A stretch of 64,000 nucleotides of DNA. Origin: Bacteroidota bacterium (GTDB taxonomy: Bacteria; Bacteroidota; Bacteroidia; Chitinophagales; Chitinophagaceae). Shown one piece after another: positions 18,329-28,231 of this stretch. Under the pieces are notes generated by a model. That model searched no databases and was not told where the DNA came from. It saw only the letters and a list, made by a program, of their open reading frames with translations. The stretch spans positions 514,567 through 578,566 of the forward strand of contig JAIUNV010000003.1 of assembly GCA_020161435.1 (NCBI GenBank), written 5' to 3'. Positions within the stretch are counted from its first letter, which is position 1, and every line of letters begins with the position of its first letter. The translations under genes were made by a program, and so were the position numbers.

Positions 18329-21280
18329 TTATTGTCTTATGAGGTTGCCGGTTATGCGCAGTGTTTTACCCGCAGCTACCTGTAGCGTAGCACCTTGCTG
18401 CACGGTCAGGCTTACATCCAGCACACTCTCACCACCTGCCGTTGGATTGACAGTGATGGTAGAACCTGCCGGCAACACCGATGGTGGAATATTGCCTCCC
18501 TGCCAGTTGGCCGGGTTGCTCCAGTTGCCATTGCCTGTAAATGTGAATTGTGTAACCACCGCCGTTACATCCTTATCAGTAAAAATGATAAAGGCACCTG
18601 CCGGCAAATTGAAGGTTTGTGATTCAGCCCCTGCATTAATGGTTATTCCGGAAGCAGACAGCCCCGCATTTACGGCTGTAAAAGTTTCGAAGGCCTGCAG
18701 GTTGTGGGCATACACATACCAGGTACCGGTAGTTGGAAACTGAACAATGCCCGACTGAGCCTGCACATCAAAATTGCCCATTACTACCAGCTTCAGGGCA
18801 TTGCTTTTTATACGCTGCCATTTAAATGCCCCGTTCAGGCTAAAGTCCACATCGTTGGTTACAAACGTGGGCAGGTAAGACGGGTATTTGGTACGCAGCG
18901 AAATGATTTTTCCAAACATATCCCGCTGGGTACGCCTAAAGGTGTTGGCGTTGTAATTAATGGGCGAAGCAGGAGCAAGTGGGTTGGGCATGGCCCATGC
19001 CGGCGGCTTGGGTGAGGTTCGGCAGTCGCCAATGGTAAAGTTTTCGCACATGTTGATGCTGCTGTCATAAGAGAGTTCTCCAAACTGCCACATCATTTTT
19101 GGCCCTGGCGTGGTAAATAAAAATGCCGCTACTGACTGCATTCTGCGGGCATACACCGACAGCGATTTGGTATTATGGCTCGGTCCAGAGTTGCCAAATC
19201 GCACATTTTTAAATGCCAGTCTTTCTTCATCGTGGCTTTCGGCATAGGCCATCAGGTGTGGGGTATTGTTGCCACCAAAGCTGCTCCAGCGGGTGGTATG
19301 AAACGCCCGATCAAAATTGGAACTGCTACCGGTGTAGCCCATGCTGGCTTCATTGTATTGGTCGGTCATTTTGCCCCACAACAGCATACCCATATTGGCC
19401 AGCGTAGCTTCTTCCTGATCTACACCTAAGTGTTCCAAAATCATGTACGCATTGGGCGAAATGGCCTGAGACTGGTTATAGATGCGCTGCCAAATGTTTA
19501 CCCGGCTTTGGTCGTAAGCACTCCAGGTGCCTACGTTACAGTTGCCGCCGTTATTGTCGCAGGTTTGGGTTTGGGTAAAGCCTTTACTTAAATCCCACCG
19601 GAAGCCATCAAGCTTAAACTTGGTGAGCCAGTGGCGCATCACGTCTTCTACAAACTTGATAGTAGCAGGCGCTTCATGGTTCATATCATAGCCCACATTA
19701 AAGCCATGTTTTGGCACAGGGTTAAACCATGGACTGTTGTTTGCAGGGCGGTTATTGGCAGCATCCCAATACATCTGCACCATGGGGCTTTGGCCAAACT
19801 GGTGGTTTAGCACCATGTCCAAAATCACCGCAATACCTCTGCCATGGCAGCTATCAATAAATTCTTTCAGGGTGTTTTCGGGGCCATAAATCTTATCGGC
19901 AGCAAACATGAACATGGGGTTGTAGCCCCAGCTGTTATTGCCTTCAAACTCGGTAAATGGCATGAGGTGAATAGCATTAACCCCAAGGCGGCTAATGTAT
20001 GCCAGCGTATCCCGCAGGGTGTTCCAACTGCTGTTGGCCACAAAGTCGCGGAGCAGCAACTCATACACTACCAGATTTCGCTTATCTGGCTTTTGAAAGT
20101 TGGTGGTGGCACTGCTCCAGTTGTAGCTGGCTTTGCCCGGCTCCAACACACTTACAATACCCGATGCCTTACCCGTTGGATAGGCTTTCAGATTGGGATA
20201 GCGGTTGGTATATGGTGCCTGATTGATAAAAGGATCGTTCCAGGGGTCGAGCACTTTTTCGGTCATGTAATCGGCCACCCGAAGGTTGTTGTCAATCACA
20301 TACTGGTAGGCGTATTCATTACCCGGCGTCAATCCGTTGATTGTTACCCAATAACGCAAGCCATCAGGGGTACGTTTCATTTGGTGCTGCAGGGTTTGCG
20401 TCCAGTTATTAAAGTCGCCCACTACTGCCGCACTTGTTTTATTAGGCGCATAGAGTACCAGTGTTACACTGGTTTGATCGTTGGAATAATTAGCACCATC
20501 TTGCATGCCTGCGGGCAGTGCTTCTACCTCAGTAGCTGGAGCTACGAAAAATGAAATACTATCAACAACAGGAGCACCGCCGTTGTCGGCTTCTACTTTT
20601 ATTACCTGCTGGCCGGCAGTAGTTATAGTAGGCGTAGCAGTAATAGTGGTAACGCCGCTTTGCGATGCTATTTGTAAGCCGTTGTACAACAACCGCATAT
20701 TGGCCGCTTGGCTGGCAGCCGCCGATACAGCAATGCTTTCACCCAAATTTTTATTGATAGACTCTGTGCTGGGAATGAATGTAGGAGCCTTAAAGGGATT
20801 GGTAATGGTTGTTTGCAAACCACTGCCGTACACCTGAATGTACATGTCGCTTCCATCAGCATTGCGCTGCACCTGAGTGCCGGCACCATTTCTGAAAAGG
20901 ATGGAAATTTTTTGGATTTGCTCACCGGCAGGTACGCCGTAAAAGTTGCGGATGTCTGTAATGGTAAACTGCCAGCGGTTGTTGCCCAGTGAGGTAGCCT
21001 GCAGGCTGGGGTTAGGCTGGTTGAAGTTTTGATTAAACTTCATGTAGCGCCACGATGTAGGCGAAGTACTGAGATTGGTGATAACGCCGGTGTGCACATA
21101 CACATCCGATGCGGTGGCATTCAGCAGGCCTTTGTTGCCAAAGTTGGCATCCATGGTTACGGTGATGGTAGCAGATTCGCCGGGAAACTGGTTGGACAAC
21201 GACAGTAGTTGCGCACCAGACACCAGACCGAGGGTCATAAACAATACTACCAGGGATAGTATTCTTCTGATTTTCATCAT
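18329..21280 (-). CDS. Secreted GH13 alpha-amylase-type enzyme
   Basis: Hydrolyses alpha-1,4-glucans outside the cytoplasm. Signal peptide 1-23. Residues about 25-160 form a beta domain like those on Bacteroidota amylases, 165-250 an Ig-like region, and 262-350 a CBM48-like module (VTLVLYAPNKTSAAVVGDFNNW). The GH13 barrel runs from about 395 to 760. Catalytic residues are visible: nucleophile Asp563 in DGFRWD, acid/base Glu616 in YMILEH, and Asp684 in ESHDEE. An extra C-terminal beta domain (about 912-983: FTGNGNWSNPANWQGG) resembles the repeat domains of secreted surface proteins. It has its own upstream operator and lies 258 bp before susC. Substrate is inferred as starch-like. Confidence 0.9.
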   Translation of the reverse strand: MMKIRRILSLVVLFMTLGLVSGAQLLSLSNQFPGESATITVTMDANFGNKGLLNATASDVYVHTGVITNLSTSPTSWRYMKFNQNFNQPNPSLQATSLGNNRWQFTITDIRNFYGVPAGEQIQKISILFRNGAGTQVQRNADGSDMYIQVYGSGLQTTITNPFKAPTFIPSTESINKNLGESIAVSAAASQAANMRLLYNGLQIASQSGVTTITATPTITTAGQQVIKVEADNGGAPVVDSISFFVAPATEVEALPAGMQDGANYSNDQTSVTLVLYAPNKTSAAVVGDFNNWTQTLQHQMKRTPDGLRYWVTINGLTPGNEYAYQYVIDNNLRVADYMTEKVLDPWNDPFINQAPYTNRYPNLKAYPTGKASGIVSVLEPGKASYNWSSATTNFQKPDKRNLVVYELLLRDFVANSSWNTLRDTLAYISRLGVNAIHLMPFTEFEGNNSWGYNPMFMFAADKIYGPENTLKEFIDSCHGRGIAVILDMVLNHQFGQSPMVQMYWDAANNRPANNSPWFNPVPKHGFNVGYDMNHEAPATIKFVEDVMRHWLTKFKLDGFRWDLSKGFTQTQTCDNNGGNCNVGTWSAYDQSRVNIWQRIYNQSQAISPNAYMILEHLGVDQEEATLANMGMLLWGKMTDQYNEASMGYTGSSSNFDRAFHTTRWSSFGGNNTPHLMAYAESHDEERLAFKNVRFGNSGPSHNTKSLSVYARRMQSVAAFLFTTPGPKMMWQFGELSYDSSINMCENFTIGDCRTSPKPPAWAMPNPLAPASPINYNANTFRRTQRDMFGKIISLRTKYPSYLPTFVTNDVDFSLNGAFKWQRIKSNALKLVVMGNFDVQAQSGIVQFPTTGTWYVYAHNLQAFETFTAVNAGLSASGITINAGAESQTFNLPAGAFIIFTDKDVTAVVTQFTFTGNGNWSNPANWQGGNIPPSVLPAGSTITVNPTAGGESVLDVSLTVQQGATLQVAAGKTLRITGNLIRQ

Positions 21281-21326
21281 AACAGGCTTCCTTTTTAGGA
21301 GGTATAATCGTTGTTAGGCACCAGCT

Positions 21327-21338
21327 GCAATCGTTTGC
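21327..21338. promoter_or_regulatory. LacI-type operator-like site upstream of the amylase gene
   Basis: GCAATCGTTTGC is a 12-bp palindrome with one mismatch and a central CG. It lies 47 bp before the amylase start, between it and the TGTGTA inverted repeat. Compare 18141-18152 and 27979-27990. The LacI gene at 26871-27869 is a candidate binder. Confidence 0.35.
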
Positions 21339-21356
21339 GAGTTGGGATTACAAAAA

Positions 21357-21373
21357 TGTGTATTTTTTACACA
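21357..21373. promoter_or_regulatory. Perfect inverted-repeat operator TGTGTA-N5-TACACA upstream of the amylase gene
   Basis: TGTGTATTTTTTACACA is a perfect 6-bp inverted repeat with a 5-bp spacer, 77 bp before the amylase start codon and 61 bp beyond the end of the regulator gene. It is the best of three copies in the locus (see 18216-18232 and 22226-22242). Confidence 0.65.
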
Positions 21374-21433
21374 AAAGCAAGAAATATTTCACCCCTCAGG
21401 CAAAATTTGCCCTGCTGCTTACACAAAACCGGC

Positions 21434-22174
21434 TTAGAAATCAATGCCGATCCACTTGCGTTTGCTTTTCTCGTACTTCTCAAAATTGAATTGGTACAGC
21501 TTTCCCGGGCGGTGTTTTACGTCTTCCTCCAGTTCGCCGGTGTCGATCAAAAAGTCCATGCTGAAAAACTTTTTGCGGAAGTTGCGCCTGTCCAGCTCTA
21601 AGTTCAGGATGGCTTCGTACAGGTTTTGAAGCTCCCTAAGCGAAAACTTTTCGGGCAGCAGGTTGAAGCCCAACGGATGTTCCTGAATACGCTTTTGCAA
21701 CCAGTTATAACAGGCGTCAATGATTTCTTTGTGGTCAAAAGCCATGTCTTTGAGCGACCGAACGTTTTGCCAGTGCAGTTCGTTGTCGGTAATCTGCAGT
21801 TCGTGGTGGCGAATATTGAGCAGTGAGCAGTAGGCTACTGTAACTACCCTGCCACCGGGGTGGCGGTTGAGGCTACTAAACGCCTGCACTTGTTTCAGGT
21901 ACACATCGGTCATTCCTGTTCTTTCCCGAAGCACCCGGTAAGCGGCATCGTCCAGCTCTTCGGTTTGTTTTACAATATCGCCCAGCAGCGACCATTTGCC
22001 TTTGTACACTTCCAAATCACTTCGTATGAGCAACACCTTGAGCTTGTTTTCATCAAACCCAAAAATCACACAGTCCACGGTAAGTGGCATTTGCGGATAC
22101 GAGTGTACCAGTTCAACGGCATCGGCTATTAAATGCGGTGCTGCACTGCCTGCAGCTGGAGTAGAAGTTTTCAT
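21434..22174 (-). CDS. Nudix-fold transcriptional regulator (NrtR/AraR-like)
   Basis: A protein of 246 residues with an N-terminal Nudix domain (about 28-160) and a C-terminal winged-helix region (SLRELQNLYEAILNLELDRRNFRKKF). That architecture is typical of NrtR-like regulators, which in Bacteroidota often sense sugars or phosphorylated sugars and control catabolic loci. The Nudix box is degenerate: Arg80, Glu84 and Gly87 remain, but Val81 and Arg85 replace glutamates needed for hydrolysis, so it is probably a sensor without enzyme activity. The gene heads the starch-type locus, and three copies of one inverted repeat, including one before this gene, suggest autoregulation and control of the amylase and susC. 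Confidence 0.82.
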   Translation of the reverse strand: MKTSTPAAGSAAPHLIADAVELVHSYPQMPLTVDCVIFGFDENKLKVLLIRSDLEVYKGKWSLLGDIVKQTEELDDAAYRVLRERTGMTDVYLKQVQAFSSLNRHPGGRVVTVAYCSLLNIRHHELQITDNELHWQNVRSLKDMAFDHKEIIDACYNWLQKRIQEHPLGFNLLPEKFSLRELQNLYEAILNLELDRRNFRKKFFSMDFLIDTGELEEDVKHRPGKLYQFNFEKYEKSKRKWIGIDF

Positions 22175-22225
22175 GTCAGCAATCTGTTCGTAAAACGGGC
22201 TAATATGTTGCGAAGCTAAATTGAA

Positions 22226-22242
22226 TGTGTATTAATTACATG
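22226..22242. promoter_or_regulatory. Inverted-repeat operator TGTGTA-N5-TACATG before the Nudix regulator gene
   Basis: TGTGTATTAATTACATG has the same arms and spacing as the copies before susC and the amylase gene. It lies 52 bp upstream of the regulator start and 116 bp upstream of the divergent ligA start, consistent with autoregulation. Confidence 0.6.
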
Positions 22243-22243
22243 A

Positions 22244-24490
<2,247 letters not shown>

Positions 24491-24505
24491 AACATCAATA
24501 CAAAC

Positions 24506-25183
24506 ATGTTACAAGCAAGTACCATACAATTTTTACAACAGCTCAAGCTCAACAACAACAAGCCCTGGTTTGATGAGCACCGCAAACAATACGAAGCAGC
24601 CCGTGCTGATTTTATTAACCTCAGCAGCGAAGTATTAAAAGGCATTGCCGCTTTTGATGCATCCGTAGCGCATTTGGAAGCGAAGGAGTGCATCTTCCGC
24701 ATCAACCGCGATGTTCGGTTTAGTAAAAACAAAGCGCCATACAAAACCAATATGGCCATGTACATTTCTAAGGGTGGCAAAAAAGCCATGAATTGTGCTG
24801 GCTATTATGTTCACATAGAACCCGGCCAGGCTTTTATGGCTGGCGGTATATGGATGCCGATGGCGCCAGAGCTCAAGAAAATCCGGCAAGAAATTGATTA
24901 CTCTTTTGTCGACCTGAAGAGAGTACTGCAACACAAAAGTTTTGCCAGTACGTTTGGCGATTTTGAACGAGGAGAAGGCGTTGTACTTTCACGTCCACCA
25001 AAAGGGTATGAAGCGGATAATGAAGCCATTGAATACCTGAAACTGAAAAGCTTTATTGCCAGTGCTCCCCTGCCCGATACGTTGCTCACAGACAAAAACA
25101 TGGTTGCAACGATTGTCAAACAATTTAAAGACCTCTATCCGCTGGTGCAGTTTATCAATCAGGCGCTGGATACAGACGCATAA
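24506..25183 (+). CDS. DUF2461 domain protein
   Basis: A 225-residue protein of the DUF2461 (TIGR02453) family, function unknown. Family features are the opening FLQQLKLNNNKPWFDEHRKQYE, the conserved FRINRDVRFSKNKAPYKTNM, and GYYVHIEPGQAFMAGGIWMP. It is cytoplasmic, with no signal or membrane helix. It starts 15 bp after ligA and is probably co-transcribed; a strong terminator follows at once. Confidence 0.88.
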   Translation: MLQASTIQFLQQLKLNNNKPWFDEHRKQYEAARADFINLSSEVLKGIAAFDASVAHLEAKECIFRINRDVRFSKNKAPYKTNMAMYISKGGKKAMNCAGYYVHIEPGQAFMAGGIWMPMAPELKKIRQEIDYSFVDLKRVLQHKSFASTFGDFERGEGVVLSRPPKGYEADNEAIEYLKLKSFIASAPLPDTLLTDKNMVATIVKQFKDLYPLVQFINQALDTDA

Positions 25184-25211
25184 AAAAGAGGAACCGGTTG
25201 GTTCCTCTTTT
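25184..25211. terminator. Bidirectional intrinsic terminator
   Basis: AAAAGAGGAACC-GGTT-GGTTCCTCTTTT is a perfect 12-bp stem with a 4-nt loop and flanking A and T runs. It separates the ligA-DUF2461 unit from the convergent small membrane protein gene. Confidence 0.88.
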
Positions 25212-25234
25212 TATAATGGTTGTACTAAAATCGA

Positions 25235-25603
25235 TTACATAGATTGTTTCAACAAGAGATAGATAATTGCGGCCAGTGCCAAAATCACAATAAAGCCCCA
25301 CAAGCCAAATAAGGCAACACCAATTGCTGCAGCTGCAACTACCAATAATATGAACAGCCAAGGCGCCATGCCTGCAATCTGATCTTGCTTGTTTCTAAAC
25401 AAACGATTCAGTTTCTGTTTTGCGGCCATCCAAAATGCCTTACGCATCATGCTGCGGTATTGCTTCCGCATTCTTTTCGACATTGCTGTTCCTGCAAATG
25501 CTGCCGTCATAAGTATGGCCATTTCTGCTGAAAAATTATCAGCACCTGATGCAGATTGAGCTGGAGTAACCTGAGTAGAGGCTATGCTGGAATGTGTTGC
25601 CAT
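25235..25603 (-). CDS. Small membrane protein of unknown function
   Basis: I do not recognise this gene. The start at 25603 (MATHSSIASTQVTPAQ) gives 122 residues; an upstream in-frame start at 25645 is possible. A Ser/Thr/Ala-rich N-terminus is followed by a weakly hydrophobic segment (AEMAILMTAAFAGTAM), a strongly basic stretch (KRMRKQYRSMMRKAFWMAAKQK), then two closely spaced membrane helices (APWLFILLVVAAAAIGVALF and GFIVILALAAIIYLLL). The basic region should lie in the cytoplasm. It is downstream of asd on the same strand, 27 bp after its stop, so may be co-transcribed. Confidence 0.6.
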   Translation of the reverse strand: MATHSSIASTQVTPAQSASGADNFSAEMAILMTAAFAGTAMSKRMRKQYRSMMRKAFWMAAKQKLNRLFRNKQDQIAGMAPWLFILLVVAAAAIGVALFGLWGFIVILALAAIIYLLLKQSM

Positions 25604-25672
25604 ATTGATTAGTTTAACAGAAAGTGAAAGACTGAAAATATTCAATTATTTCCAGTCTTTCATACCATCAAT

Positions 25673-26662
25673 TTACAATAAACCAACTGACTGCAAATGC
25701 TCTGCAATTTGCACGGCATTAGTAGCAGCACCTTTGCGCAGGTTATCGCTTACAATCCAACAGTTGAGGGTGTTGGGCTGCGTTTCATCGCGACGAATAC
25801 GTCCAACAAATGTTTCATCTTTATCGTGGGCATTCAGCGGCATGGGATACACCTGGTTGGCAGGATCATCTTCTACTACTACACCAGGTGCAGCTGCCAG
25901 TATAGCCCGTACTTCGTTCAGGTCGAAATCATTTTCAAATTCGATGTTGACGCTTTCGCTGTGGCCACCCATTACAGGAATACGAACTGTGGTAGCAGTC
26001 ACCCGAATGCTGTCGTCACCAATAATTTTCTTGGTTTCATTCACCATCTTCATTTCCTCTTTGGTGTAGCCATTTTCGAGAAACACATCGATTTGAGGAA
26101 TCACATTTAGGTCAATAGGGTATTTGTACGCCATTTCGCCTTCTTTTCCTTCCCGTTCGTTCATCAGTTGGTTCACCGCTTTTACGCCAGTGCCCGTTAC
26201 ACTTTGGTAAGTGCTTACCACCACCCGCTTAATGCGGTACTTATCGTGCAGGGGTTTCAACACCAGCACCATTTGAATGGTAGAGCAATTGGGGTTGGCA
26301 ACAATCTTGTCTTCGGCTGTGAGCACGTTGCCGTTTACTTCGGGCACTACCAGTTTTTTAGTAGCATCCATGCGCCATGCAGAGGAGTTGTCGATAACCG
26401 TGATACCAGCTGCTGCAAACTGCGGAGCCAACTGCAATGAAGTGCTGCCGCCGGCTGAAAACAAAGCTACATCGGGCTTAGCGGCAATGGCATCGGCAAA
26501 GCCAACCACCTTGTAGGCTTTTCCTTTGAAAACAACTTCTTTACCAATCGATTTCTCGCTGGCTACGGGAATGAGTTCTGTAACGGGAAAATTGCGCTGC
26601 TCCAATACCTGCAGCATTTTTGTGCCCACCAATCCTGTGGCGCCTACTACGGCTACTTTCAT
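25673..26662 (-). CDS. asd: Aspartate-semialdehyde dehydrogenase
   Basis: Reduces aspartyl phosphate to aspartate semialdehyde, the branch point to lysine/diaminopimelate, threonine, methionine and isoleucine. The NADP-binding motif is at the start (VAVVGATGLVGTKM). Active-site Cys126 lies in NPNCSTIQM, and the conserved His in PVMGGHSESVNIEF. At 329 residues it has usual length. A leader peptide and alternative hairpins lie upstream at 26711-26826, pointing to control by attenuation. Confidence 0.96.
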   Translation of the reverse strand: MKVAVVGATGLVGTKMLQVLEQRNFPVTELIPVASEKSIGKEVVFKGKAYKVVGFADAIAAKPDVALFSAGGSTSLQLAPQFAAAGITVIDNSSAWRMDATKKLVVPEVNGNVLTAEDKIVANPNCSTIQMVLVLKPLHDKYRIKRVVVSTYQSVTGTGVKAVNQLMNEREGKEGEMAYKYPIDLNVIPQIDVFLENGYTKEEMKMVNETKKIIGDDSIRVTATTVRIPVMGGHSESVNIEFENDFDLNEVRAILAAAPGVVVEDDPANQVYPMPLNAHDKDETFVGRIRRDETQPNTLNCWIVSDNLRKGAATNAVQIAEHLQSVGLL

Positions 26663-26710
26663 TTTGTTTTGTGTTTTTAAATGTGATAAACGATGGCTTG
26701 TGATACAATG

Positions 26711-26742
26711 AAAACAGCCTCCCGTTGTTGACGGAAGGCTGT
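26711..26742 (-). terminator. Attenuator terminator in the asd leader
   Basis: On the minus strand ACAGCCTTCCGT-CAACA-ACGGGAGGCTGT forms a 12-bp stem with one G-U pair, followed by TTT. It lies 48 bp before the asd start, not after a gene. Its left arm is also complementary to 26773-26781 in the leader-peptide gene (9 bp, GACGGAAGG with CCTTCCGTC), giving a mutually exclusive antiterminator. Confidence 0.72.
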
Positions 26743-26769
26743 AGTTATATTCTTACACATACACACAGG

Positions 26770-26826
26770 TTACCTTCCGTCTATTGTCGGTTTCTTGGTA
26801 CGTTTTGTATGTTTCAAATTCATCAT
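26770..26826 (-). CDS. asd leader peptide (18 aa), attenuation control
   Basis: The short frame reads MMNLKHTKRTKKPTIDGR and stops with TAA. Four Lys, three Thr, two Met, one Ile and one Asn, 11 of 18 residues, belong to the aspartate family whose synthesis needs Asd. The last codons and stop overlap the antiterminator arm GACGGAAGG. A ribosome stalled at the Lys/Thr codons would leave that arm free to pair with 26730-26738 and block the terminator; a ribosome reaching the stop would cover it and let the terminator form. This is the textbook arrangement of amino-acid leader attenuators. No expression data support it yet. Confidence 0.65.
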   Translation of the reverse strand: MMNLKHTKRTKKPTIDGR

Positions 26827-26870
26827 TGTAGCGGCAAAATAAAATTAAAATAATGGCTTCGGCAAAAAAA

Positions 26871-27869
26871 TTACATCGAGCCTCCGGGATAATAGCTGCT
26901 GGTGAGAAAATTTTCCCGCACAAATTTTTTGCCTCCCATTATTTCTTGCATGCGTACAAAGCTGAGCTTACCCAAATCGTAACCACTCGTTTTTACAAAG
27001 CTTATATCAGGTGTAAAAAGAGTGGGCAAAAAACCATTACTGATGGTAAGCAATTGTATGTCCTTAGGAATTTGCAGTTTGAGGGTATGAATGGCCTTGA
27101 GCACACCGCACATAATTTCATCACTCATCGAAAAAATAGCAGTAGGCGTGTTTTTGTTGGCAGCAAAATAATCCAGTACCGCTTGTCTGGCTTCTTCTAT
27201 ATGATCGGCATATACCACCGCCAGTTTCTTTTTGCATTGGTGCTTGTGATAGTAGTCGGTAAAGCCTTCTTCTCTGCGTCGGGTGATTGACAATTTGTTG
27301 TTGCCCATTACCAGCAATACATGTTTTGCTGTGGCGGTCAGCAGGTGTTCGGCTGCCATCCAGCCACTTTCATAATCCGCAATACTAACTTTATTAAAAG
27401 TATCGTCGGTAGGTACTTTATCAAAAAAAACCAGCGGTATATCAATGGCCTCCAGTTTTTTAAATGGTGTGAGATCGGTGGTTTTGTTGGTAATAGCTAC
27501 AAAAATACCTGCCACATGATTGTGCCTGCACAGGCGCAGGTTTTGCTCTTCTACTTCGGGATCGTTCATCGATTGTAAAATCATCACTGAGTAGCCTATT
27601 CTCCGGGCGTCTTCTTCTACTGCCTGCACAAAAGAATGGTAGAAGAAATTGCTGATTTCCGGCACAATGATGGCAAATACATTTGAGTGTTTCTTGCGAA
27701 GATTTACTGCAAAGGCATTGGGCTCATAATCCATCAGCATGGCTAGTTCTTTTACCCTTTTTTTAGTATCTGGCGAAACGTCCGGATGATCCTTTAATGC
27801 ACGGCTTACAGTCGATATACTCACATTCAGGTGATCTGAAATCTTTTTCAGGGTGGCGTTATTTCTCAT
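26871..27869 (-). CDS. LacI family transcriptional regulator
   Basis: A sugar-responsive repressor or activator of 332 residues. The N-terminal helix-turn-helix and hinge helix (TLKKISDHLNVSISTVSRAL, then MDYEPNAFAVNLRKK) precede a periplasmic-binding-protein-like sensor domain (about 62-332) with the usual IPLVFFDK, DYESGWMAAEHLL and PTAIFSMSDEIMCGVLKA segments. It is divergent from susC2, and a perfect CAAACGTTTG palindrome lies between them. The inducer is unknown; the hydrolases of the locus suggest an alpha-glucobiose. Confidence 0.9.
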   Translation of the reverse strand: MRNNATLKKISDHLNVSISTVSRALKDHPDVSPDTKKRVKELAMLMDYEPNAFAVNLRKKHSNVFAIIVPEISNFFYHSFVQAVEEDARRIGYSVMILQSMNDPEVEEQNLRLCRHNHVAGIFVAITNKTTDLTPFKKLEAIDIPLVFFDKVPTDDTFNKVSIADYESGWMAAEHLLTATAKHVLLVMGNNKLSITRRREEGFTDYYHKHQCKKKLAVVYADHIEEARQAVLDYFAANKNTPTAIFSMSDEIMCGVLKAIHTLKLQIPKDIQLLTISNGFLPTLFTPDISFVKTSGYDLGKLSFVRMQEIMGGKKFVRENFLTSSYYPGGSM

Positions 27870-28231
27870 AGCAAGTCTTGATAAAAGCTGGTTTGAAGAA
27901 CCAATTTGGGGAAGTAGTTCTACCCCAAATTAGGATGTTTGGCTTTTTTGCACTGCAATTATTTTCGCAAACATTGCCACAAACGTTTGCAGTCATCGCA
28001 AGAATCTTTTATTTGTTTTTCCTCAAGCTTCTGTTAATTTTAAAATAATTTCAAAAGCGAACGACTGCTGCCATTACTGATTACTGCTTGAGATTGCTGC
28101 CTGTACCAGGCTTTTTTTCTGGCTTATCCATAATGTGTATCAGGAACACATGTGCCCACCATGTGGCTTTGAAAGTCCAAAAGGCGTTCCATCATTGTTC
28201 ACATAAAAAAAAGACCAAACAATTCTTGCTT
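27870..28231. promoter_or_regulatory. Divergent promoter region between lacI-type gene and susC2
   Basis: This AT-rich gene-free stretch of 362 bp must hold the promoters of both the LacI-type gene and susC2. It contains the LacI-like palindrome at 27979-27990. I could not pick a convincing Bacteroidota -33/-7 (TTTG / TAnnTTTG) pair. No gene or RNA structure is evident. Confidence 0.5.
27979..27990. promoter_or_regulatory. LacI-family operator upstream of susC2
   Basis: ACAAACGTTTGC contains the perfect 10-bp palindrome CAAACGTTTG (27980-27989) with the central CG expected of LacI-family sites. It lies between the LacI-type gene and susC2, 242 bp from the susC2 start and 110 bp from the regulator start. 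Related sites precede the amylase gene and susC. Confidence 0.55.
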
